DNA of 64,000 bases from Candidatus Polarisedimenticolaceae bacterium. GTDB taxonomy: Bacteria > Acidobacteriota > Polarisedimenticolia > Polarisedimenticolales > DASRJG01. The DNA is taken from positions 1-64,000 of the forward strand of contig DASVAW010000164.1 in NCBI GenBank assembly GCA_036376135.1. Reading direction: 5' to 3'. The notes below the pieces were generated by a model, which had not been told where the DNA came from, did no database searches, and saw nothing but the letters and a program-made list of their open reading frames with translations. Below are positions 47,536-56,227 of this stretch, piece by piece. The translations under genes were made by a program, and so were the position numbers. Each line of letters opens with the position of its first letter. Position 1 is the first letter of the stretch.

Positions 47536-48324
47536 GTGACCGCTCCCCCTCCGCTCCCGAGAGAACACGGCGCGTGGGTGATGCTCGCGCTGCCGCTGAT
47601 TCTCGGGCTGACGTTGGGAGGGGGAAGCCCCGCGGCGTGGGGGGTCCCCGCCGCGGCGATCCTCGCCTTCCTGGCGCACTACGCCCTCGTGCCGGTGCTC
47701 CAGCGCAAGCGGACGGGGAAACCGGGTCCGGCCGAGTGGACCCGCGCGCGGTGGAGCTGGGGGGCGATCTACCTCGGCGGCGCGGGGGTCGCCTTCGCAG
47801 CAACGTGGCTTCTTTCGCCGACGCGCGGGGCGCTGGGGACGCTGGCCGCGGTCAGCGGGGGGTGCGCGGCGGTTTATTTCGTCGCGGCGGCGTTCGGTTC
47901 GGGGCGGGCGATCGCGAGTGAGCTCGTGGGGATGGCGGGGATGGCGCTGGCGGCCCCCCTCGTCGCGGCGGCGGCGGGCGTCCTCGACCGCCGTGCGTGG
48001 ACGGCGGCGGCGATCGCCTTCGCCTATTTCCTGTCCTCGGTGGCCTTCGTCCGGGCATACGGCGCTTTCCGCGAGGACCGCGCGGCGGCGACGGTGCGCT
48101 GTCTGACGGCGCACGCGGGGGTGGCGGTCGGCGTCGTCGCGCTCGCGGTTGCCGGGCTCGTGGCGGCCCTCCCGCTTCTCGCCTTGGCTCCGGCGGCGAT
48201 CCGCACGTCGTGGGGGCTGGCACGCCCTCCCGCCAACCTCCGGGCGCTCGGCATGGGGGAGCTCGGGGTGGCGGTCGCCCTGGCGGCGTCGGCGATCGTC
48301 CTTCTGCGTGTCGGGGGGCTGTAA
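47536..48324 (+). CDS. YwiC-like membrane protein
   Basis: The 262-residue protein starts at GTG 4 bases after the hemerythrin stop. It has the family's opening PREHGAWVMLALPLILGL and then about eight membrane helices. In Bacillus subtilis ywiC lies in the fnr-narK-nar region, which supports a link to nitrate or nitrite respiration; its molecular function is unknown. It is expected to be co-transcribed with the hemerythrin gene. Confidence 0.85.
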   Translation: MTAPPPLPREHGAWVMLALPLILGLTLGGGSPAAWGVPAAAILAFLAHYALVPVLQRKRTGKPGPAEWTRARWSWGAIYLGGAGVAFAATWLLSPTRGALGTLAAVSGGCAAVYFVAAAFGSGRAIASELVGMAGMALAAPLVAAAAGVLDRRAWTAAAIAFAYFLSSVAFVRAYGAFREDRAAATVRCLTAHAGVAVGVVALAVAGLVAALPLLALAPAAIRTSWGLARPPANLRALGMGELGVAVALAASAIVLLRVGGL

Positions 48325-48369
48325 CCTCCGGAATTCGCTGGGCATCGGACCCCCGGGGGCGCCTTCCCC

Positions 48370-48398
48370 TTGCCAACCGGGGTGGCGGAGGGTAAAAG
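48370..48398 (+). promoter_or_regulatory. Promoter of the secreted Fn3 protein gene
   Basis: TTGCCA at 48370-48375 and TAAAAG at 48393-48398 are 17 bases apart. A GGAGGAAGG ribosome site and the ATG at 48432 follow. Confidence 0.45.
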
Positions 48399-48431
48399 GC
48401 GCAGCGTCTCGAGGGGAGGAAGGGACGCCGC

Positions 48432-50585
48432 ATGCGCCGACACCATCGATTCGTGGCCGTCTTCATCGCGGCGGCCTGGGCCGTCGCCGCCCAGGCGGCG
48501 CCCGATCGGGACGTTCGCGCCTCCCGCCTCGACCTGCGCGGGTCCCTCCCGGCGGACCTCGTTCAGCCGGAAGGGAAGTCGCGGTGGGATCTGACGGGCG
48601 TGCCGCGGGCCGGCGACACCCGCCGGACGCTGACCTTCGGCCCGGGGTCGGTCGAGCGGACGATCGACGGGGCGATCACGAAGTGGACCTCGGTCGATCC
48701 CGCCGACGCGGCGCTGCGCTGGTTCGCGCCGGACCGGACGGCGAGCCTCAAGCCCGGGACGCGCGAGACCCTCGAGATCGAATCGGCCGGCGAGCGGCTG
48801 GTCGTCGAGACGAGCGTCGTCGGAATCGGCTGGGTCCACCTGCCGAGCGGGCCGCGCGAGACGGTCCTGCAGCGAGCGCTCGTCCTGTCCCGGCCCGCCG
48901 GGGTGGCCGGCTTCCGGCCGGCGTCGCTGGTCTACCGCTGGGTCGACCCCAGGGCCGGCGTCGTCGCCGAGGTCGAGAGCACGGCCTCGGCCGACGGGAA
49001 GACCGCCCTCGAGGCGAAGGGCGGGTTCGTGGCGGAGGAGATCCTCGCCGGGGCGGCGGACCTGAAGATCTACGTCGATCAGCTCTACAAGCCGTCGAAC
49101 GTCGACCTCAACTGGGGATTCGATCGGGGAGCGGTGCCGGTCTCGTCGCTCACGCCCGAGGCCTACCCGACGATCGGCGACCTCATCAACGCGAACAGCT
49201 GGGACTTCTCCCAGAACACCTCCGGGACCTTCGACGTCGCGCAGCTCCAGGTTCCCTTGAATGCGCAGGAGAGCTGCAACGCGGCGAATTCCCAGTGCGG
49301 CTACACCGACCCGACGGCCGACCTCGGCCGCCAGGACAAATACAACTCATCCAACACCCTCGTCCGCAAGGACAACCAGGTCACGCAGCGCGAGAACCGC
49401 GCGACCGACGTCACCATCTGGTCCCGGGCGGGGGCGCAGAAGGAAGGGACCCCGGGGGCGTTCGGCAGCGGGGAGACGCGGTACTGCTACGTCAGCACCA
49501 GCGGCCGTACCCGCAACCCCGTCCCGCTGTGGCGCTTCCCGCACCAGGACGCCGGCGGCTGGTACATGCAGGCGGGGGACGCGTGGAGCGGCGGTCCGAC
49601 CTCCTCCTGCCAGCAGACCCTCTTCAACTGTACGTGCGGCGACTGCGGGGGCCTCTTCCAGCAGCTCTACTCGAGGTCGTGTTCCGGCTTCGCGGGGACG
49701 CAGGGCGGCACGATCCTGAAAGGCGGCGTCGTCACCACACCCTCGGGGCACACGTTCAACGCCCTGCTCGTGAGGACCGTCGGCGAGTTCTGCGTCTACT
49801 CCGACTCCGGCTGCATCTTCAAGTTCGACGAGGTCCGGACCGTCGTCTACACGTGGCAGTCGCCCTACGTGGGGACGCTCGTGCTGCTCCAGTCTCCGCA
49901 GCTCGTCCCCAACTTCACCTCGTGGACCACGACGGAGAACACGAGCATCGCGTACGGGCTCTACCCGCCGGTGTCGATCGCGGCGAACGCGAGCACGGAC
50001 ACGACGGTGAGCCTGTCGTGGAACCCGGGGAACGACACGCACCGCATCGCCCGCTACAAGATCTACTGGGACACCGATTCGGGTGCGACGACTCCCTACG
50101 CGTTCGACTCGGACGCGAATGCCGGGCAGGTGAGCTTCGTGGGGACGACGGCGACGATCTCGGGGCTCACCCCCGGGACCACGTACCACTTCACCGTGAC
50201 CTCGATCGCGAACTACACCGATCCGTCGTCGGGGCTGAACCGGACCTACGAGAGCATCAAGTACCCGACGCAGGTCGCAGGGGATCCGTCGTTCCTCTAC
50301 CCCGTCGAGGTGCAGCGCGCGACGACGGGAGGCAGCTGCGTCCCCGCCGCGGCGGTGACCGGCGTGGTCGTGAACAAGAGTGGAACGGACGTCCAGGTCT
50401 GCTGGAATCCGACCGCCGACACGTGCGCGACGGGATACGACGTTCTCGGCGCCGCCTCGCCGACGAGCCCGGCGAACTTCACGACGGTCGGGCAGACGGT
50501 GGGGCTCGAGACCTGCTGGACGGGGAACCCCGCCTCGACCTACCTGAAGGTCGTCGCCCGGGGGCCCGGCGGTCAGGGTCCTTGA
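48432..50585 (+). CDS. Large secreted protein with fibronectin type III domain
   Basis: The 717-residue product has a signal peptide (RFVAVFIAAAWAVAAQA) and a good ribosome site. Residues about 30-220 form a beta-rich N-terminal domain (TLTFGPGSVERTIDGAITKW). The middle (260-480) is rich in Cys and Gly (SSCQQTLFNCTCGDCGGLF) and matches no family I know. A type III fibronectin domain occupies about 510-600 (TTVSLSWNPGNDTHRIARYK, GLTPGTTYHFTVTSI), and the end (YLKVVARGPGGQGP) resembles the GFWLLVRGVGPAGPG tail of the small protein at 369. It probably lies outside the cell. The TonB receptor gene follows after 14 bases. Confidence 0.78.
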   Translation: MRRHHRFVAVFIAAAWAVAAQAAPDRDVRASRLDLRGSLPADLVQPEGKSRWDLTGVPRAGDTRRTLTFGPGSVERTIDGAITKWTSVDPADAALRWFAPDRTASLKPGTRETLEIESAGERLVVETSVVGIGWVHLPSGPRETVLQRALVLSRPAGVAGFRPASLVYRWVDPRAGVVAEVESTASADGKTALEAKGGFVAEEILAGAADLKIYVDQLYKPSNVDLNWGFDRGAVPVSSLTPEAYPTIGDLINANSWDFSQNTSGTFDVAQLQVPLNAQESCNAANSQCGYTDPTADLGRQDKYNSSNTLVRKDNQVTQRENRATDVTIWSRAGAQKEGTPGAFGSGETRYCYVSTSGRTRNPVPLWRFPHQDAGGWYMQAGDAWSGGPTSSCQQTLFNCTCGDCGGLFQQLYSRSCSGFAGTQGGTILKGGVVTTPSGHTFNALLVRTVGEFCVYSDSGCIFKFDEVRTVVYTWQSPYVGTLVLLQSPQLVPNFTSWTTTENTSIAYGLYPPVSIAANASTDTTVSLSWNPGNDTHRIARYKIYWDTDSGATTPYAFDSDANAGQVSFVGTTATISGLTPGTTYHFTVTSIANYTDPSSGLNRTYESIKYPTQVAGDPSFLYPVEVQRATTGGSCVPAAAVTGVVVNKSGTDVQVCWNPTADTCATGYDVLGAASPTSPANFTTVGQTVGLETCWTGNPASTYLKVVARGPGGQGP

Positions 50586-50599
50586 GGTAGATTCGTCCC

Positions 50600-53500
50600 G
50601 TGAAGCGACTCCTCCTGGCCGCCGCGATGCTCCTCGTCGGATGGAGCGCCGCGGTTGCGCAATCGACCACGGCGCGGGTGCAGGGCGTCGTCGCCTCGGA
50701 GAGCGGCGGCACCGTCCCGGGCGCGCTCGTGCAGGCCCGCGCCGCCAGGAGCGGCGTCGTGCGCACCGCGGTCACCGACGCATCCGGACGGTACAGCTTC
50801 GACCTCCTCGAACCCGGGGAGTGGGTGTTCGTCGCGCGCAGCCCGGAGGGAGTGCTCAGCGACTCGATCAGCGTCGTCCTGCGCCTCCAGCAGACCCTGC
50901 GCGTCGACCTCGCCGTGGGGAAGGGGCTCGTGGAGGAGGTCGAGGTCACCGATGCCGCGCCGCTGGTGGACCCGCAGCGTGTCGGCGGGGAGCTTCGCAT
51001 CGGGCGCGTCGAGACCGAGCAGATCCCGATCGCCGCGCGCAACGTGACCGACCTCGCGCTGCTCGACGCGTCGGTGCGTGTGGCCCCCGCGGGGAACTAC
51101 TACGGCGAACGCGGTTCGGCCTTCGTGATCAACGGCCAGACCGGCCGGTCGAACTCGTTCCTCGTGGACGGACTCGACAACAACGACCAGTCGAGCGGCA
51201 CGAACCTCAACGCGTCGTTTTCGCAGCTGGTCGTCTCGGAGTTCGTCGTCCTCACCCACCAGTACGCGGCGGAGTTCGGCCGCGCTTCGGGCGGGGTGGT
51301 GAACATCGTCACCGGGCGGGGCGGGAACGAGCTCGAGTCGGCCTTCTTCGCGCAGGGCTCCGCGGCGCGGTGGAACTCCTCCGGGGCGCTGGTGAACGCG
51401 TTGCCGGGGGAGGGGACCGAGTCCGGCTCCGGGTTCCAGACCGGGTTCCGGGCGAGCGGCCCCTTCGCGAAGGACAAGGCCTTCTGGTTCGTCGCCTACG
51501 AGCATCAGGGGGCGGAGGAGGTCACGCCGTACACCGGGACGACGGAGAACGGCATCGCCGGGGGGCGGGTGTCCGAACGGCGGCGCGACGACAACCTCTT
51601 CCTGCGCACCGACTTCAACCTCGACACGAACAACGTCCTCATGGTGCGGCTCTCGGCGGACGACCGGAAGACCCCCAACCTCAACGTGGGGGGCGTGTTC
51701 ACTCCCGAGTCGGGGTTCGGGGTGGACGAGCAGGACTTCCAGCTCGCGGCGTCCCTCACCTCCGTGCTCTCCCCCAGGGCGACGAACGAGCTCCGGTTCC
51801 TGTACGGGTCCTCGACCTTCGACCAGCAGGCGAACTCGGAGGACTTCGGGATCGAGCGGCCGTCGGGGATCTACGGCGGCAACGACCTCAGCGCGCAGCT
51901 TCGCGAAGAGCGCCGGTTCCAGATCGTCGACAACCTCACCCTGCGGCGCGGCAACCACACGCTGAAGACGGGGTACGACATCACGCACTCGAAGACGCGG
52001 GTCGAGGCTCGGTTCAACCCCGTCGGGAACTTCCTCTACGAGACCGACGCCCCCTTCGAGCCCGGGGATTGCGGCGACATCGTCGCCTCGCAGGTCGAGG
52101 GGCACTGCTCCCTCGGCGACCCGCTCAGCCCGACGGAGTGCCGTCGCGACGCCGACTGCCAGGGGGACGGGCTCGGGTACTGCATCCTCCCCACGATCCC
52201 CTGCCCGGGCGTCCCCGACGTCGACGACGACGGCGACGGCCGGGTCGACGAGGACGGCGACATCACGACGTACGCCACGGTCTACCAGCTGATCTTCGGC
52301 GACCCGAAGTCCACGCTCGACGACACGCGGATCGGCTTCTTCGCGCAGGACAGCTGGCAGGTTTCGCCGAAGCTCCTCCTCGATTACGGCCTCCGGTGGG
52401 ACGCCTCGACGTTCCGCCTCCCCGAGTCGGCGCGCGTCGAGACGCCCAACACCCCCAACGGCGGGGCGCCGCGGGACTGGAACGACTTCGCGCCGCGGTT
52501 CGGGTTCACCTGGCAGCCCCGCGACGACGGCAAGCTCGTGGTGCGCGGAGGGGCGGGGATCTTCTACGACAAGCTGGTGCTCGCCTTCCCCGCGGTGTCG
52601 GCGATCACGTCGGGGACGAAGATCGGGCTCTACTTCCCGCAGGGGACGACGGTCGAGCTGACCCCCGAGTTCATCGAGGAGATCGGCATCGACATCATCA
52701 AGCAGGCGCTCGAGTTCCCCGAGGAGCTCACGCTGCGCTTCTCGACCGGCACGGAGCTGAATACCCCGTACGCGAACCAGTTCAACCTCGGCGCCGAAGG
52801 GGCGATCGGGCGCGGGGCGTGGAGCGCGAACGTCGTGCGCACGCTCGGATTCTCCCAGCCGCGCATGAAGGACCTGAATCCCGTCATCGACGCGAGCGGC
52901 GTGAACGCGCTCCCGGTCCACCGCGACCCGGTCGTCGGCTCGATCGCCGCGGTCGTGACCGAGGGGCGCAGCTGGTACTCGGGACTCGAGCTCGGCTGGA
53001 AGTGGCGCGGCGAGTCCTCCTGGCACAGCGTGTCGTACACGCTGTCCCGCTCCGAGGACGACGGCCCGGACCCGCTCCTGGGAGGGATCTACCTGCCGCC
53101 GCGCCCCGCCGTCGCGGACGCGGGGGCTTTCGAGAGCTTCGCCTCCGAGCGCGGCCGGTCGGATTACGACCGTCGCCACCGCTTCGTCGTCGCGGGGGAG
53201 ATGCCGCTCCCCTGGTGGGGGCTGCGGCTCTCGTCGGTGGCGCAATACATGAGCGCCGCACCGTTCAACGTCACGACCGGCCGCGACGAGAACAGCGACG
53301 GGATCACGACCGACCGGCCCCAGGGCGTGGGCCGCAACACCGGCGCGAAGTCCCCGCTCGAGGAGGTGAACGCCCTGCGCGAGCGGTTCGACCTCGCCCC
53401 GGTGACCGGCCTGAAGGAGAACGCCTACGTGCAGGTCGACCTTCGCGTCACGCGCCCGTTTGCGGCCGGGAAGGTCAAGTCGGGCGAGTTCTTCGCCCAG

Positions 53501-53632
53501 GTCTTCAACGTCTTCGACCGCTTCAACGCGGGTCAGGTCGAAGGGCGCGCAACCGCGCAGAATTTCGGCCAGCCGATCACCGCGGCGGGCCCCCCACGCA
53601 CCATCGAGTTCGGGATCAAGCTGGCGATGTAA
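50600..53632 (+). CDS. TonB-dependent outer-membrane receptor, Oar-like
   Basis: The 1010-residue protein has a signal peptide (MKRLLLAAAMLLVGWSAAVAQ), an N-terminal carboxypeptidase-like domain (about 25-105), a plug (VSGN-type FVINGQTGRSNSFLVDGLDNN and EFGRASGGVVNIVTGRG) and a beta-barrel. This is the Oar/SusC-like type frequent in Acidobacteria. An insertion at about 500-560 carries two Cys pairs (ECRRDADCQGDGLGYC) and a loop DVDDDGDGRVDEDGD with the Ca-binding pattern of an EF-hand. It imports a large substrate, unknown here. It starts at GTG and ends directly at the repeat. Confidence 0.92.
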   Translation: MKRLLLAAAMLLVGWSAAVAQSTTARVQGVVASESGGTVPGALVQARAARSGVVRTAVTDASGRYSFDLLEPGEWVFVARSPEGVLSDSISVVLRLQQTLRVDLAVGKGLVEEVEVTDAAPLVDPQRVGGELRIGRVETEQIPIAARNVTDLALLDASVRVAPAGNYYGERGSAFVINGQTGRSNSFLVDGLDNNDQSSGTNLNASFSQLVVSEFVVLTHQYAAEFGRASGGVVNIVTGRGGNELESAFFAQGSAARWNSSGALVNALPGEGTESGSGFQTGFRASGPFAKDKAFWFVAYEHQGAEEVTPYTGTTENGIAGGRVSERRRDDNLFLRTDFNLDTNNVLMVRLSADDRKTPNLNVGGVFTPESGFGVDEQDFQLAASLTSVLSPRATNELRFLYGSSTFDQQANSEDFGIERPSGIYGGNDLSAQLREERRFQIVDNLTLRRGNHTLKTGYDITHSKTRVEARFNPVGNFLYETDAPFEPGDCGDIVASQVEGHCSLGDPLSPTECRRDADCQGDGLGYCILPTIPCPGVPDVDDDGDGRVDEDGDITTYATVYQLIFGDPKSTLDDTRIGFFAQDSWQVSPKLLLDYGLRWDASTFRLPESARVETPNTPNGGAPRDWNDFAPRFGFTWQPRDDGKLVVRGGAGIFYDKLVLAFPAVSAITSGTKIGLYFPQGTTVELTPEFIEEIGIDIIKQALEFPEELTLRFSTGTELNTPYANQFNLGAEGAIGRGAWSANVVRTLGFSQPRMKDLNPVIDASGVNALPVHRDPVVGSIAAVVTEGRSWYSGLELGWKWRGESSWHSVSYTLSRSEDDGPDPLLGGIYLPPRPAVADAGAFESFASERGRSDYDRRHRFVVAGEMPLPWWGLRLSSVAQYMSAAPFNVTTGRDENSDGITTDRPQGVGRNTGAKSPLEEVNALRERFDLAPVTGLKENAYVQVDLRVTRPFAAGKVKSGEFFAQVFNVFDRFNAGQVEGRATAQNFGQPITAAGPPRTIEFGIKLAM

Positions 53633-53706
53633 ATGGGGACGGCAACCTATTTCCCCAACCCCGCAACGGGCGCTTCGGGGTTGGGGAAGAAGGTCGCCGT
53701 CCCCAT
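53630..53706. repeat. REP-like palindrome between TonB receptor and phosphatase genes
   Basis: Arms 53633-53663 and 53676-53706 (31 bases) pair with three mismatches around a 12-base loop. Core: ATGGGGACGGCAACCT. The TAA stop of the TonB receptor is its first bases (TAAATGGGG), and the opposing phosphatase gene reads across the right arm and stops inside the left arm. Confidence 0.85.
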
Positions 53707-56157
53707 CAAGACGACGACCGTCATGTCGTCGTGCTGCGCGGCGCCGGCGGTGAAGGCATCGGTCGCGGCGAACAGCCGGTCGATCACCTCGCGGGGGGAG
53801 GCGCCGTCCGCTCCCCGCAACGCCGCGAGCAGGCGCTCCTCGCCGAACTCCTCGTCGTCGCCGGTCATCGCCTCGCTGATCCCGTCGCTGAACCCGCACA
53901 GGAGATCGCCCGGGCCGAGGGCGGTCTCCGCCTCGACGAAGCGCGTTCCCTCCATCAGCCCGACGACCATCCCGGTCGCGGCGAGGCGCTCCACCTCCCC
54001 GTTCGCGCGCAGGAGCACCGGCGCGTTGTGCCCGCCGTTGACGTACACGAGCCGGCGCGCCTTCGGCTCGTAACGCCCGACGAACAGCGTGGCGTAGCGG
54101 TTCTCCGGGGTGGCGTCGTGAACGAGGGCGCTGACCGTCTCCATCAGCTGCGCCAGATCCCCCGACGCCCGGATCGACTGGCCGCGCAGCGACGCCTGAA
54201 GGCTCGCCATCACCAGCGCCGCGCCGATCCCCTTCCCGGAGACGTCCCCGATCGCGAAGAGCAGGCTGCCGTCGGGGAGCACGAGGAAGTCGTAGTAGTC
54301 CCCGCCCACGCCGAGGGCGGTGCGGCAGTACCCGGCGAGCTCGAGGCCGGCGACCTTCGGCAGCGCCTGCGGGAAGAGGCGCTGCTGCACCTCGCGGGCG
54401 ATCTCGACCTCGCGGGTGAGGCGCCCCCGTTGCGCCGCCTCGGCGGCGACGGCGGCGGTGAGGCGCGCGTTCTCGAGCGCGACCCCGGCACGGTCGCCGA
54501 CCGATTCGAGCAGGCGCAGGTCCGCCGCGGAATAGGGGGCCTCGGCGCGGCGCGCGCCGAGCACGAGGACGCCGTTGAGGTGGTCGCGTGCGGGAAGGGG
54601 AACGACGACCTCGGCGCCGAGCGCGTCGAGGGCGGGGTCGGCCCCCCGCTTCACGCGGACGGGTTTGCGGAGGTCCTGGAGGCCGGCGGGGAACCCCGGC
54701 TCGCCGCGGAGCAGGACCGCCACGCGTTCGACGTGAAGCGACTCGCGCAGGCGCCGGACGATCACGTCCACCAGCGCGTCGCGATCCACCACGGTGCGGA
54801 CCTCTTCGGCGAGCGCCCCGAGCACGCGCTCGGCGTCGACCGCCTCGCGGAAGAAGCGACGATCGGTCCACCGCAGCGTCGCGTCGCCGAAACGCTTGAG
54901 CAGCACGACCAGGAGCGCGCCGACCGCGAGCGCCCCGACGACGTCGACCCGTCGCATGTCCGGCCGCGTCGCGATCCGCCAGAACGTGAATCCCGCCGTG
55001 CCCGCGATCAGGACGACCCGCAGCGCGAAGATCCCCCGGCGCGCGAAGGCGTACTGCAGCCCCTCGCGGATCACGACGCGCACGTCGAGGGCCCGCTCGA
55101 CGACGACGACGTAGGCGAGGGTCAGCGGGAAGAGGACGGTCGCCAGGAACGCCGGGAACAGCACCCACGGCGGGGCGAGCGACTCGAAGTCCCGGCCGGT
55201 GACGAGCGAGGCGATGACGAGCCCGAACCCGGGGAGCAGCGCGGCGGTCGTCCCGACCTGCAGGAGGATGAGGCGCCGCCGCACGTCGGGGGGCATCGGC
55301 GTCGCGTGGCGGATGCCCTGGCTCATGAAAAACCACGAGACCGCCGCCATCCCGAGGACGAACACCGGCACCGCGACGCCGGTGTAGAGGCGCGCGGGGA
55401 CGGCCGCCGCGTCGATCCACGCCGGCGCCAGCACCGCGGAAAGGGCGCGAAGCGCCGCGTGCGTGCCGAGGAGGAGCGTGGCGATCCGCCGGGGCCAAGG
55501 GAAGCGCCGGTCGATCCCGATCCGTTCGGGGAAGAAGGTCCCGAACAGCATCATCGCGATCGGCCAGCAACTGCCGGCGAGCGCGCCCCAGAGCTGGCCC
55601 AGCTCGCGAAGGCCGGGTTCCCAGTGCGCGTAGACGCCGCGGCCGAACGGATCGGTGAAGGTCGCCATCAGGAAGAGCAGGAGCCAGGCTCGCCGATCGT
55701 GCGGGCGTGCGAACGCGACCCAGAACCCGAGGCTCAGCGAAAGCCACGGCATCACGAACCGGAGGACCCAGAGGACGACCTCCGCCCCCGGGGTTCGGGC
55801 GAGGGTGTCCGCGGCGAGCCGGACGTCGGCGGCGGCGACCGTCGCCTCCCGCTCCACCACGACCCGGAGGGAGTCGCCGGGGGAGGCCGCGCGCACCGGG
55901 GCGGAAAGGTCGGCGGTCCCCCGGAAGGGGCGGCCGGCGATCTCCGTGGGGCGGTCGCCTTCCCGCAGGCCCGCGGCCAGCGCCTCGTCCTCCGGTGCGA
56001 CGATGCGGCCGGTGGCCGTCAGGATCGAGAAGGGCCGTCGCGCCGGGTCGCCGTCGCGCGTCGCGAGGCTCCAGACGTCCCAGGAGACCCGGAGCTGGAC
56101 GGCGACCGAGATCGCGGCGAGGAGGGCCAGAACGAGGCGACGGGATCGGACCGGCAT
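53647..56157 (-). CDS. Membrane SpoIIE/PP2C-type phosphatase with PDZ-like and GAF domains
   Basis: The 836-residue protein has an N-terminal helix, a PDZ-like domain (about 48-115), seven or so membrane helices (about 125-430), a GAF domain (about 450-595) and a PP2C/SpoIIE serine phosphatase (about 615-818: GGDYYDFLVLPDG, GDVSGKGIGAALVMA, GFSDGISEAM, QHDDMTVVVL). Such enzymes reset anti-sigma-factor networks on an external signal. The last 18 residues (GTATFFPNPEAPVAGLGK) are read from the palindromic repeat and are not family sequence. GAF-SpoIIE partners (anti-sigma or STAS) are not in the window. Confidence 0.9.
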   Translation of the reverse strand: MPVRSRRLVLALLAAISVAVQLRVSWDVWSLATRDGDPARRPFSILTATGRIVAPEDEALAAGLREGDRPTEIAGRPFRGTADLSAPVRAASPGDSLRVVVEREATVAAADVRLAADTLARTPGAEVVLWVLRFVMPWLSLSLGFWVAFARPHDRRAWLLLFLMATFTDPFGRGVYAHWEPGLRELGQLWGALAGSCWPIAMMLFGTFFPERIGIDRRFPWPRRIATLLLGTHAALRALSAVLAPAWIDAAAVPARLYTGVAVPVFVLGMAAVSWFFMSQGIRHATPMPPDVRRRLILLQVGTTAALLPGFGLVIASLVTGRDFESLAPPWVLFPAFLATVLFPLTLAYVVVVERALDVRVVIREGLQYAFARRGIFALRVVLIAGTAGFTFWRIATRPDMRRVDVVGALAVGALLVVLLKRFGDATLRWTDRRFFREAVDAERVLGALAEEVRTVVDRDALVDVIVRRLRESLHVERVAVLLRGEPGFPAGLQDLRKPVRVKRGADPALDALGAEVVVPLPARDHLNGVLVLGARRAEAPYSAADLRLLESVGDRAGVALENARLTAAVAAEAAQRGRLTREVEIAREVQQRLFPQALPKVAGLELAGYCRTALGVGGDYYDFLVLPDGSLLFAIGDVSGKGIGAALVMASLQASLRGQSIRASGDLAQLMETVSALVHDATPENRYATLFVGRYEPKARRLVYVNGGHNAPVLLRANGEVERLAATGMVVGLMEGTRFVEAETALGPGDLLCGFSDGISEAMTGDDEEFGEERLLAALRGADGASPREVIDRLFAATDAFTAGAAQHDDMTVVVLMGTATFFPNPEAPVAGLGK

Positions 56158-56168
56158 CGCGGCGGAGT

Positions 56169-56216
56169 GTAAACGGGCCGAGACCTATTTCGCGGAATTG
56201 GTGCCTGTCCCCATTT
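56169..56216. repeat. Worn REP-like repeat
   Basis: TAAACGGGCCGAGACCTATTTC at the left and, on the other strand from the right, TAAATGGGGACAGGCACC are decayed inverted copies of the same unit, with a one-base gap. It lies between the divergent phosphatase and APC permease genes. Confidence 0.6.
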
Positions 56217-56227
56217 AGACTCCGGCC

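Noticed and set aside
50641-56172. Plus-strand open frame of 1843 codons across the same region
   Set aside because: It is out of frame with the TonB receptor, shows no domain pattern and is Arg-rich.
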